A stretch of DNA of 33,056 nucleotides, taken from positions 1 through 33,056 of the forward strand of contig CAXKVV010000291.1 in assembly GCA_964058805.1 (NCBI GenBank), in the 5' to 3' direction. Under the pieces are notes generated by a model. It was not told where the DNA came from. It was given only the letters and a program-made list of their open reading frames with translations, and did not search any database. This stretch comes from Schoenoplectus triqueter (lineage: Eukaryota > Streptophyta > Magnoliopsida > Poales > Cyperaceae). Every line of letters begins with the position of its first letter. The first letter of the stretch is position 1. A program made the translations under genes and the position numbers. Below, in pieces: positions 7,913 through 20,693 of the stretch.

Positions 7913-9733
7913 CCTATTGTAAGATTATCCAATATACACTTCGGTATGAATATTCTACGACACAGATATTTCACAAAAACATAAGTATGATGCATTAGAA
8001 ACATTCGTTTAACCAAGTTGTTTAAGTTTTTCAAAAGTTTTGGCCTCATAACTATTCATAATTTCATGAAAATTAAAATAATTACTTCTAATTATGCCTA
8101 TTAAAACATTCTCCAATCAAAAACATCGATGTGAGCATTCTATGACACTAATTTTGCAAAAAGCATACGTAAGATTTTTTAAAAACAGCCTTTTAAAGAA
8201 GTTGTTTGAATTTTTCAAAATTCTTGGCCGCATAAATACACATAGTTTCTTAAGAATTAATATAATTACTCCTAATTATATCTATTGTAAGATTATCCAA
8301 TTAACATTTTGATAGAAATATCCTACGACGCTAATTTTACATAAAACATCAGTAACATGCATCAGAATAGCTAGTTGAACAAGTTGTTTGAGTTTTTCAA
8401 ATTTTTTGGCCGCAAAAGTACACATAATTTCGTGAAAATTAATGTAATTACTCCTAATCATGCCTATTATAAGATTGATCAGTTAACACTTCGATATCAA
8501 TATTATACGATACTGATTTTCACAAAAACATAAGTAAGATGCATTGTAAAGTGCTATTTGAAAAAGTTGTTTGATTTTTTTTAATTTTTTGGCCTCATAA
8601 CTAGAGATTATTTCATGAAAATTAGTATAATTACTCGTAATTATACCTATTATAAGATTGTACCATTAACACATCGATATGAATATTCTACGGCGCTAAG
8701 TGTTCACAAAACATAAGTAAGATGTATTAAAAACAGCTATTTAAACATGTTGGTTGAGTTTTTCAAACTTTCTGAACGCATAGCCACTCATAATTTCGTA
8801 CAAATTAAAAACATAACTCTTAATTGTGCCTATTATAAGATTGTCCAATAAAAACTTCGATATGAATATTCTACGACGGTAATTATTCACAAATCAAAAG
8901 TCAGATTACCTAGAAACTGCTCTTTGAATGGTTTTTTTTTAAGATTTTCTACATTTTTTACCTCATAACTGCATGTAATTGCGTGAAAATTAATATAATC
9001 ACTACTAATTACGCCTTTTAGAAGATTATCCAATTGAAAATTCGATATGAACTTTCTACGGCACTAATTTTGCTCAAAACTTAAGTATGATGCATTAAAA
9101 ATAACTCTCTAAACAAGTTATTTGAGTTTTTTAAAAAAATATCGCTATAACTACACACAATTTCTTGCAAATTGATATAATTGCTTCTAAGTATGCCTAT
9201 TATAACATTATACAATTAAAACATCAACATAAATATTCTACGATAATAATTTTGCACAAAACGTGAGTATGATGCATTAAAAACAGCTGTTTAAACAAGT
9301 TGTTTGAGTTTGACAAACATTTCGGCCGCATGACAACACATAATATCACGAAAATTAATATAATTACTTCTAAATATGTCTATTATAAGATTGTCCAATT
9401 AAAACATCAATATGAATATCATACGATACTAATTTTGCACAAAACATAAGTAAGACGCCTTAGAAACGGCTGTTTAAAGATGTTGGTTGAGTTTTAATTA
9501 TTTTTGGCCACATAATTTCGTACGAATTAACGTAATTACCCTTAATTGTGCCTATTATAAGGTTTACTAATTAACACGTCGACATGAATAATCTGAGACG
9601 CAAATTTTTGACAAAACAAAATTCAGATTAATTAGAAACTTCTGTATAATCAGGTTGTTTAATATTTTTAACTTTTTTTGACACATAACTGCACATAATT
9701 TCGTGAAAATTAAGATCATTACTCCTAATTATA
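7913..9733. repeat. Decamer U1, type A (1821 bp)
   Basis: First complete decamer, monomers m1-m10. Type A is defined by the short m9 (GGCC directly followed by ACATAATTTCG near 9507; type B has 10 extra bp there) and by ATACACTTCGG in m1. It carries the left-lineage markers TTCTACGACGG in m6, CTAATTACGCC and GCTCAAAAC in m7. It has more private changes than later A units, for example CATACGTAAG near 8165 and CATAGTTTC near 8241, as expected at an array edge. Confidence 0.9.
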
Positions 9734-11563
9734 CTTATTGTAAGATTATCCAATACACACTTCGGTATGAATATTCTACGACACAGATATTTCACAAAAA
9801 TATAAGTATGATGCATTAGAAACATCCGTTTAAGCAAGTTGTTTAAGTTTTTCAAAAGTTTTGGCCTCATAACTATTCATAATTTCATGAAAATTAAAAT
9901 AATTACGTCTAATTATGCCTATTAAAACATTCTCCAATCAAAACATCGATGCGAGCATTCTATGACACTAATTTTGCAAAAAGCACAAGTAAGATTTTTT
10001 AAAAACAGCCTTTTAAAGAAGTTGTTTGAATTTTTCAAAATTCTTGGCCGCATAAATACACATAATTTCTTAAGAATTAATATAATTACTCCTAATTATA
10101 TCTATTGTAAGATGATCCAATTAACACTTTGATAGGAATATCCTACGACGCTAATTTTACATAAAACATCAGTAACATGCATCAGAATAGCTAGTTGAAC
10201 AAGTTGTTTGAGTTTTTCAAATTTTTTGGCCGCAAAAGTACACATAATTTCGTGCAAATTAATGTAATTACTCCTAATCATGCCTATTATAAGATTGATC
10301 AGTTAACACTTCGATATCAATATTCTACGATACTGATTTTCACAAAAACATAAGTAAGATGCATTGGAAAGTGCTATTTGAAAAAGTTGTTTGAATTTTT
10401 TTTAATTTTTTGGCCTCATAACTAGAGATTATTTCATGAAAATTAGTATAATTACTCGTAATTATGCCTATTATAAGATTGTACCATTAACACATCGATA
10501 TTAATATTCTACGGCGCTAAGTGTTCACAAAACATAAGTAAGATGTATTAAAAACAGCTATTTAAACATGTTGGTTGAGTTTTTCAAACTTTCTGAACGC
10601 ATAGCCACTCATAATTTCGTACAAATTAAAAACATAACTCTTAATTGTGCCTATTATAAGATTGTCCAATAAAAACTTCGATATGAATATTCAACGACGG
10701 TAATTATTCACAAATCAAAAGTCAGATTACCTAGAAACTGCTCTTTGAATGGTTTTTTTTAAGATTTTCTACATTTTTTACCTCATAACTGCATGTAATT
10801 GCGTGAAAATTAATATAATCACTACTATTACGCCTTTTAGAAGATTATCCAATTAAAAATTCAATATGAACTTTCTACGGCACTAATTTTGCACAAAACT
10901 TAAGTATGATGCATTAAAAATAACTCTCTAAACAAGTTATTTGAGTTTTTTTAAAAAAATGGCGCTATAACTACACACAATTTCTTGCAAATTGATATAA
11001 TTGCTTCTAAGTATGCCTATTATAACATTATATAATTAAAACATCAACATGAATATTCTACGATAATAATTTTGCACAAAACGCGAGTATGATGCATTAA
11101 AAACAGCTGTTTAAACAAGTTGTTTGAGTTTGACAAACATTTCGGCCGCATGACAACACATAATATCACAGAAATTAATATAATTACTTCAAAATATGCC
11201 TATTATAAGATTGTCCAATTAAAACATCAATATGAATATCATACGATACTAATTTTGCACAAAACATAAGTAAGACGCCTTAGAAACGGCTGTTTAAAGA
11301 TGTTGGTTGAGTTTTAATTATTTTTGGCCGCATTGTTGCACATAATTTCGTACAATTTAACGTAATTACCCTTAATTGTGCCTATTATAAGGTTTACTAA
11401 TTAACTCATCGATATGAATAATCTAAGACACAAATTTTTGACAAAACAAAAGTCAGATTAATTAGAAACTGCTGTATAATCAGGTTGTTTAATATTTTGA
11501 ACTTTTTTTGACACATAACTGCACATAATTTCGTGAAAATTAAGATCATTACTCCTAATTATA
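9734..11563. repeat. Decamer U2, type B (1830 bp)
   Basis: Full-length m9 with the 10-bp segment GCATTGTTGC at 11330-11339. Left-lineage B markers: GATATTAATATTC in m5 (about 10497), TTCAACGACGG in m6, CTATTACGCC with GCACAAAAC in m7, and CACAGAAATT in m9. Confidence 0.9.
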
Positions 11564-13384
11564 CCTATTGTAAGATTATCCAATATACACTTCGGTATGA
11601 ATATTCTACGACACAGATATTTCACAAAAACATAAGTATGATGCATTAGAAACATCCGTTTAAGCAAGTTGTTTAAGTTTTTCAAAAGTTTTGGCCTCAT
11701 AACTATTCATAATTTCATGAAAATTAAAATAATTACTTCTAATTATGCCTATTAAAACATTCTCCAATCAAAAACATCGATGTGAGCATTCTATGACACT
11801 AATTTTGCAAAAAGCATAAGTAAGGTTTTTTAAAAACAGCCTTTTAAAGAAGTTGTTTGAATTTTCCAAAATTCTTGGCCGCATAAATACACATAATTTC
11901 TTAAGAATTAATATAATTACTCCTAATTATATCTATTGTAAGATTATCCAATTAACATTTTGATAGGAATATCCTACGACGCTAATTTTACATAAAACAT
12001 CAGTAACATGCATCAGAATAGCTAGTTGAACAAGTTGTTTGAGTTTTTCAAATTTTTTGGCCGCAAAAGTACACATAATTTCGTGAAAATTAATGTAATT
12101 ACTCCTAATCACGCCTATTATAAGATTGATCAGTTAACACTTCGATATCAATATTATACGATACTGATTTTCACAAAAACATAAGTAAGATGCATTGGAA
12201 AGTGCTATTTGAAAAAGTTGTTTGATTTTTTTTTAATTTTTTGGCCTCATAACTAGAGATTATTTCATGAAAATTAGTATAATTACTCGTAATTATGCCT
12301 ATTATAAGATTGTACCATTAACACATCGATATGAATATTCTACGGCGCTAAGTGTTCACAAAACATAAGTAAGATGTATTAAAAACAGCTATTTAAACAT
12401 GTTGGTTGAGTTTTTCAAACTTTCTGAACGCATAGCCACTCATAATTTCGTACAAATTAAAAACATAACTCTTAATTGTGCCTATTATAAGATTGTCCAA
12501 TAAAAACTTCGATATGAATATTCTACGACGGTAATTATTCACAAATCAAAAGTCAGATTACCTAGAAACTGCTCTTTGAATGGTTTTTTTTAAGATTTTC
12601 TACATTTTTTACCTCATAACTGCATGTAATTGCGTGAAAATTAATATAATCACTACTAATTACGCCTTTTAGAAGATTATCCAATTGAAAATTCGATATG
12701 AACTTTCTACGGCACTAATTTTGCTCAAAACTTAAGTATGATGCATTAAAAATAACTCTCTAAACAAGTTATTTGAGTTTTTTAAAAAAATATCGCTATA
12801 ACTACACACAATTTCTTGCAAATTGATATAATTGCTTCTAAGTATGCCTATTATAACATTATACAATTAAAACATCAACATGAATATTCTACGATAATAA
12901 TTTTGCACAAAACGTGAGTATGATGCATTAAAAACAGCTGTTTAAACAAGTTGTTTGAGTTTGACAAACATTTCGGCCGCATGACAACACATAATATCAC
13001 GAAAATTAATATAATTACTTCTAAATATGCCTATTATAAGATTGTCCAATTAAAACATCAATATGAATATCATACGATACTAATTTTGCACAAAACATAA
13101 GTAAGACGCCTTAGAAACGGCTGTTTAAAGATGTTGGTTGAGTTTTAATTATTTTTGGCCACATAATTTCGTACGAATTAACGTAATTACCCTTAATTGT
13201 GCCTATTATAAGGTTTACTAATTAACACGTCGACATGAATAATCTGAGACGCAAATTTTTGACAAAACAAAATTCAGATTAATTAGAAACTTCTGTATAA
13301 TCAGGTTGTTTAATATTTTTAACTTTTTTTGACACATAACTGCACATAATTTCGTGAAAATTAAGATCATTACTCCTAATTATA
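11564..13384. repeat. Decamer U3, type A (1821 bp)
   Basis: Close to U1 at a distance of 3651 bp: short m9, TTCTACGACGG in m6, CTAATTACGCC and GCTCAAAAC in m7, TATCGC in m8. A private change is ATTTTCCAAAATTC near 11862. Carries GTAAGGTTTTTT in m2, which becomes the rule in later A units. Confidence 0.9.
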
Positions 13385-15215
13385 CTTATTGTAAGATTAT
13401 CCAATACACACTTCGGTATGAATATTCTACGACACAGATATTTCACAAAAATATAAGTATGATGCATTAGAAACATCCGTTTAAGCAAGTTGTTTAAGTT
13501 TTTCAAAAGTTTTGGCCTCATAACTATTCATAATTTCATGAAAATTAAAATAATTACGTCTAATTATGCCTATTAAAACATTCTCCAATCAAAACATCGA
13601 TGCGAGCATTCTATGACACTAATTTTGCAAAAAGCACAAGTAAGATTTTTTAAAAACAGCCTTTTAAAGAAGTTGTTTGAATTTTTCAAAATTCTTGGCC
13701 GCATAAATACACATAATTTCTTAAAAATTAATATAATTACTCCTAATTATATCTATTGTAAGATGATCCAATTAACACTTTGATAGGAATATCCTACGAC
13801 GCTAATTTTACATAAAACATCAGTAACATGCATCAGAATAGCTAGTTGAACAAGTTGTTTGAGTTTTTCAAATTTTTTGGCCGCAAAAGTACACATAATT
13901 TCGTGCAAATTAATGTAATTACTCCTAATCACGCCTATTATAAGATTGATCAGTTAACACTTCGATATCAATATTCTACGATACTGATTTTCACAAAAAC
14001 ATAAGTAAGATGCATTGGAAAGTGCTATTTGAAAAAGTTGTTTGAATTTTTTTTAATTTTTTGGCCTCATAACTAGAGATTATTTCATGAAAATTAGTAT
14101 AATTACTCGTAATTATGCCTATTATAAGATTGTACCATTAACACATCGATATTAATATTCTACGGCGCTAAGTGTTCACAAAACATAAGTAAGATGTATT
14201 AAAAACAGCTATTTAAACATGTTGGTTGAGTTTTTCAAACTTTCTGAACGCATAGCCACTCATAATTTCGTACAAATTAAAAACATAACTCTTAATTGTG
14301 CCTATTATAAGATTGTCCAATAAAAACTTCGATATGAATATTCAACGACGGTAATTATTCACAAATCAAAAGTCAGATTACCTAGAAACTGCTCTTTGAA
14401 TGTTTTTTTTTTAAGATTTTCTACATTTTTTACCTCATAACTGCATGTAATTGCGTGAAAATTAATATAATCACTACTATTACGCCTTTTAGAAGATTAT
14501 CCAATTAAAAATTCAATATGAACTTTCTACGGCACTAATTTTGCACAAAACTTAAGTATGATGCATTAAAAATAACTCTCTAAACAAGTTATTTGAGTTT
14601 TTTTAAAAAAATGGCGCTATAACTACACACAATTTCTTACAAATTGATATAATTGCTTCTAAGTATGCCTATTATAACATTATACAATTAAAACATCAAC
14701 ATGAATATTCTACGACAATAATTTTGCACAAAACGCGAGTATGATGCATTAAAAACAGCTGTTTAAACAAGTTGTTTGAGTTTGACAAACATTTCGGCCG
14801 CATGACAACACATAATATCACAGAAATTAATATAATTACTTCAAAATATGCCTATTATAAGATTGTCCAATTAAAACATCAATATGAATATCATACGATA
14901 CTAATTTTGCACAAAACATAAGTAAGACGCCTTAGAAACGGCTGTTTAAAGATGTTGGTTGAGTTTTAATTATTTTTGGCCGCATTGTAGCACATAATTT
15001 CGTACAATTTAACGTAATTACCCTTAATTGTGCCTATTATAAGGTTTACTAATTAACTCATCGATATGAATAATCTAAGACACAAATTTTTGACAAAACA
15101 AAAGTCAGATTAATTAGAAACTGCTGTATAATCAGGTTGTTTAATATTTTGAACTTTTTTTGACACATAACTGCACATAATTTCGTGAAAATTAAGATCA
15201 TTACTCCTAATTATA
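13385..15215. repeat. Decamer U4, type B (1831 bp)
   Basis: Near-duplicate of U2 at 3651 bp, sharing GATATTAATATTC, TTCAACGACGG and CACAGAAATT. The 10-bp m9 segment is at 14982-14991 with one change (GCATTGTAGC). A private change destroys the TTCTTAAGAA palindrome in m2/m3 (near 13721). Last unit of the left lineage. Confidence 0.9.
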
Positions 15216-17037
15216 CCTATTGTAAGATTATCCAATATACACTTCGGTATGAATATTCTACGACACTGATATTTCACAAAAACATAAGTATGATGCATTA
15301 GAAACATCCGTTTAAGCAAGTTGTTTAAGTTTTTCAAAAGTTTTGGCCTCATAACTATTCATAATTTCATGAAAATTAAAATAATTACTTCTAATTATGC
15401 CTATTAAAACATTTTCCAATCAAAAACATCGATGTGAGCATTCTATGACACTAATTTTGCAAAAAGCATAAGTAAGGTTTTTTAAAAACAGCCTTTTAAA
15501 GAAGTTGTTTGAATTTTTCAAAATTCTTGGCCGCATAAATACACATAATTTCTTAAGAATTAATATAATTACTCCTAATTATATCTATTGTAAGATTATC
15601 CAATTAACACTTTGATAGGAATATCCTAGGACGCTAATTTTACATAAAACATCAGTAACATGCATCAGAATAGCTAGTTGAACAAGTTGTTTGAGTTTTT
15701 CAAATTTTTTGGCCGCAAAAGTACACATAATTTCGTGCAAATTAATGTAATTACTCCTAATCACGCCTATTATAAGATTGATCAGTTAACACTTCGATAT
15801 CAGTATTCTACGATACTGATTTTCATAAAAACATAAGTAAGATGCATTGGAAAGTGCTATTTGAAAAAGTTGTTTGATTTTTTTTTTATTTTTTGGCCTC
15901 ATAACTAGAGATTATTTCATAAAAATTAGTATAATTACTCGTAATTATGCCTATTATAAGATTGTCCCATTAACACATCGATATGAATATTCTACGGCGC
16001 TAAGTGTTCACAAAACATAAGTAAGATGTATTAAAAACAGCTATTTAAACATGTTGGTTGAGTTTTTCAAACTTTCTGAACGCATAGCCACTCATAATTT
16101 CGTACAAATTAAAAACATAACTCTTAATTGTGCCTATTATAAGATTGTCCAATAAAAACTTCGATATGAATATTCAATGACGGTAATTATTCACAAATCA
16201 AAAGTCAGATTACCTAGAAACTGCTCTTTGAATGGTTTTTTTTTTAAGATTTTCTACATTTTTTACCTCATAACTGCATGTAATGGCGTGAAAATTAATA
16301 TAATCACTACTATTACGCCTTTTAGAAGATTATCCAATTAAAAATTCGATATGAACTTTCTACGGCACTAATTTTGCTCAAAACTTAAGTATGATGCATT
16401 AAAAATAACTCTCTAAACAAGTTATTTGAGTTTTTTAAAAAAATGGCGCTATAACTACACACAATTTCTTGCAAATTGATATAATTGCTTCTAAGTATGC
16501 CTATTATAACATTATACAATTAAAACATCAACATGAATATTCTACGATAATAATTTTGCACAAAACGCGAGTATGATGCATTAAAAACAGCTGTTTAAAC
16601 AAGTTGTTTGAGTTTGACAAACATTTCGGCCGCATAACAACACATAATATCACGAAAATTAATATAATTACTTCTAAATATGCCTATTATAAGATTGTCC
16701 AATTAAAACATCAATATGAATATCATACGATACTAATTTTGCACAAAACATAAGTAAGACGCCTTAGAAACGGCTGTTTAAAGATGTTGGTTGAGTTTTA
16801 ATTATTTTTGGCCACATAATTTCGTACGAATTAACGTAATTACCCTTAATTGTGCCTATTATAAGGTTTACTAATTAACACGTCGACATGAAGAATCTAA
16901 GACACAAATTTTTGACAAAACAAAATTCAGATTAATTAGAAACTGCTGTATAATCAGGTTGTTTAATATTTTTAACTTTTTTTGACACATAACTGCACAT
17001 AATTTCGTGAAAATTAAGATCATTACTCCTAATTATA
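15216..17037. repeat. Decamer U5, type A, mosaic (1822 bp)
   Basis: m1-m2 are A-like (GTAAGGTTTTTT near 15471) and m7-end to m10 are A-like (GCTCAAAAC, short m9). The block from m3 to the first half of m7 carries B-like states: AACACTTTG, GTGCAAATT, TTCAA-GACGG, CTATTACGCC, ATTAAAAATTC. The switch back to A occurs inside a few bases of ATTC/GATATG (about 16340-16350). m4-m5 additionally share CAGTATTC, TTTTCATAAAAAC and GTCCCATT with U6. First unit of the right lineage. Confidence 0.85.
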
Positions 17038-18872
17038 CTTATTGTAAGATTATCCAATACACATTTCGGTATGAATATTCTACGACACAGATATTTCACA
17101 AAAACATAAGTATGATGCATTAGAAACATCCGTTTAAGCAAGTTGTTTAAGTTTTTCAAAAGTTTTGGCCTCATAACTATTCATAATTTCATGAAAATTA
17201 AAATAATTACGTCTAATTATGACTATTAAAACATTCTCCAATCAAAACATCGATGTGAGCAATCTATGACACTAATTTTGCAAAAAGCACAAGTAAGATA
17301 TTTTAAAAACAGCCTTTTAAAGAAGTTGTTTGAATTTTTCAAAATTCTTGGCCGCATAAATACACATAATTTCTTAAGAATTAATATAATTACTCCTAAT
17401 TATGTCTATTGTAATATTATCCAATTAACACCTTGATAGGAATATCCTACGATGCTAATTTTACATAAAACATCAGTAACATGCATCAGAATAGCTAGTT
17501 GAACAAGTTGTTTGAGTTTTTCAAATTTTTTGGCCGCAAAAGTACACATAATTTCGTGCAAATTAATGTAATTACTCCTAATCACGCCTATTATAAGATT
17601 GATCAGTTAACACTTCGATATCAGTATTCTACGATACTGATTTTCATAAAAACATAAGTAAGATGCATTGGAAAGTGCTATTTGAAAAAGTTGTTTGATT
17701 TTGTTTTAATTTTTTGGCCTCATAACTAGAGATTATTTCATGAAAATTAGTATAATTACTCGTAATTATGCCTATTATAAGATTGTCCCATTAACACATC
17801 GATATGAATATTCTACGGCGCTAAGTGTTCACAAAACATAAGTAAGATGTATTAAAAACAGCTATTTAAACATGTTGGTTGAGTTTTTCAAACTTTCTGA
17901 ACGCATAGCCACTCATAATTTCGTACAAATTAAAAACATAACTCTTAATTGTGCCTATTATAAGATTGTCCAATAAAAACTTCGATATGAATATTCTACG
18001 ACGGTAATTATTCACAAATCAAAAGTCAGATTACCTAGAATCTGCTCTTTGAATGGTTTTTTTTAAGATTTTCTACATTTTTTACCTCATAACTGCATGT
18101 AATTGCGTGAAAATTAATATAATCACTACTAATTACGCCTTTTAGAAGATTATCCAATTAACAATTTGATATGAACTTTCTACGGCACTAATTTTGCACA
18201 AAACTTAAGTATGATGCATTAAAAATAACTCTCTAAACAAGTTATTTGAGTTTTTTTTTTTAAAAAAATGGCGCTATAACTACACACAATTTCTTGCATA
18301 TTGATATAATTGCTTCGAAGTATGCCTATTATAACATTATACAATTAAAACATCAACATGAATATTCTACGATAATAATTTTGCACAAAACGCGAGTATG
18401 ATGCATTAAAAACAGCTGTTTAAACAAGTTGTTTGAGTTTGACAAACATTTCGGCCGCATGACAACACATAATATCACGGAAATTATTATAATTACTTCA
18501 AAATATGCCTATTATAAGATTGTCCAATTAAAACATCAATATGAATATCATACGATACTAATTTTGCACAAAACATAAGTAAGACGCCTTAGAAACGGCT
18601 GTTTAAAGATGTTGGTTGAGTTTTAATTATTTTTGGCCGCATTGTTGCACATAATTTCGTACAAATTAACGTAATTACCCTTAATTGTGCCTATTATAAG
18701 GTTTACTAATTAACTCGTCGATATGAATAATCTAAGACACAAATTTTTGACAAAACAAAAGTCAGATTAATTAGAATCTGCTGTATAATCAGGTTGTTTA
18801 ATATTTTGAACTTTTTTTGACACATAACTGCACATAATTTCGTGAAAATTAAGATCATTACTCCTAATTATA
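17038..18872. repeat. Decamer U6, type B (1835 bp)
   Basis: Longest unit, because the m7/m8 tract is T11A7 (about 18251-18268) against T6-T9 elsewhere. The 10-bp m9 segment is at 18639-18648. Now shows TTCTACGACGG in m6 and CTAATTACGCC in m7, which are A states in the left lineage. Private ATTAACAATTTG near 18156. Its last monomer has AGAATCTGCTG, shared with U10. Confidence 0.9.
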
Positions 18873-20693
18873 CCTATTGTAAGATTATCCAATATACACT
18901 TCGGTATGAATATTCTACGACACAGATATTTCACAAAAACATAAGTATGATGCATTAGAAACATCCGTTTAAGCAAGTTGTTTAAGTTTTTCAAAAGTTT
19001 TGGCCTCATAACTATTCATAATTTCATGAAAATTAAAATAATTACTTCTAATTATGCCTATTAAAACATTCTCCAATCAAAAACATCGATGTGAGCATTC
19101 TATGACACTAATTTTGCAAAAAGCATAAGTAAGGTTTTTTAAAAACAGCCTTTTAAAGAAGTTGTTTGAATTTTTCATAATTCTTGGCCGCATAAATACA
19201 CATAATTTCTTAAGAATTAATATAATTACTCCTAATTATATCTATTGTAAGATTATCCAATTAACACTTTGATAGGAAAATCCTAGGACGCTAATTTTAC
19301 ATAAAACATCAGTAACATGCATCAGAATAGCTAGTTGAACAAGTTGTTTGAGTTTTTCAAATTTTTTGGCCGCAAAAGTACACATAATTTCGTGCAAATT
19401 AATGTAATTACTCCTAATCACGCCTATTATAAGATTGATCAGTTAACACTTCGATATCAATATTCTACGATACTGATTTTCACAAAAACATAAGTAAGAT
19501 GCATTGGAAAGTGCTATTTGAAAAAGTTGTTTGAATTTTTTTTAATTTTTTGGCCTCATAACTAGAGATTATTTCATGAAAATTAGTATAATTACTCGTA
19601 ATTATGCCTATTATAAGATTGTACCATTAACACATCGATATGAATATTCTACGGCGCTAAGTGTTCACAAAACATAAGTAAGATGTATTAAAAACAGCTA
19701 TTTAAACATGTTGGTTGAGTTTTTCAAACTTTCTGAACGCATAGCCACTCATAATTTCGTACAAATTAAAAACATAACTCTTAATTGTGCCTATTATAAG
19801 ATTGTCCAATAAAAACTTCGATATGAATATTCAACGACGGTAATTATTCACAAATCAAAAGTCAGATTACCTAGAAACTGCTCTTTGAATGGTTTTTTTT
19901 TAAGATTTTCTACATTTTTTACCTCATAACTGCATGTAATTGCGTGAAAATTAATATAATCACTACTATTACGCCTTTTAGAAGATTATCCAATTAAAAA
20001 TTCGATATGAACTTTCTACGGCACTAATTTTGCTCAAAACTTAAGTATGATGCATTAAAAATAACTCTCTAAACAAGTTATTTGAGTTTTTTAAAAAAAT
20101 GGCGCTATAACTACACATAATTTCTTGCAAATTGATATAATTGCTTCTAAGTATGCCTATTATAACATTATACAATTAAAACATCAACATGAATATTCTA
20201 CGATAATAATTTTGCACAAAATGCGAGTATGATGCATTAAAAACAGCTGTTTAAACAAGTTGTTTGAGTTTGACAAACATTTCGGCCGCATAACAACACA
20301 TAATATCACGAAAATTAATATAATTACTTCTAAATATGCCTATTATAAGATTGTCCAATTAAAACATCAATATGAATATCATACGATACTAATTTTGCAC
20401 AAAACATAAGTAAGACGCCTTAGAAACGGCTGTTTAAAGATGTTGGTTGAGTTTTAATTATTTTTGGCCACATAATTTCGTACGAATTAACGTAATTACC
20501 CTTAATTGTGCCTATTATAATGTTTACTAATTAACACGTCGACATGAATAATCTAAGACACAAATTTTTGACAAAACAAAATTCAGATTAATTAGAAACT
20601 GCTGTATAATCAGGTTGTTTAATATTTTTAACTTTTTTTGACACATAACTGCACATAATTTCGTGAAAATTAAGATCATTACTCCTAATTATA
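18873..20693. repeat. Decamer U7, type A (1821 bp), first quarter of 40-mer copy 1
   Basis: Matched 7311 bp downstream by U11: both have TTTTTCATAATTC in m2 (19176 and 26487) and CTATTATAATGTTTAC in m10 (about 20512 and 27823). Private changes are GGAAAATCC near 19274 and AATGCGAG near 20220. Confidence 0.9.

Noticed and set aside
8420..8440. CENP-B box in the satellite (TTTCGTGAAAATTA word)
   Set aside because: Only the TTCG....A half of the mammalian motif is matched; the required CGGG half is absent, and plants are not known to use this box.
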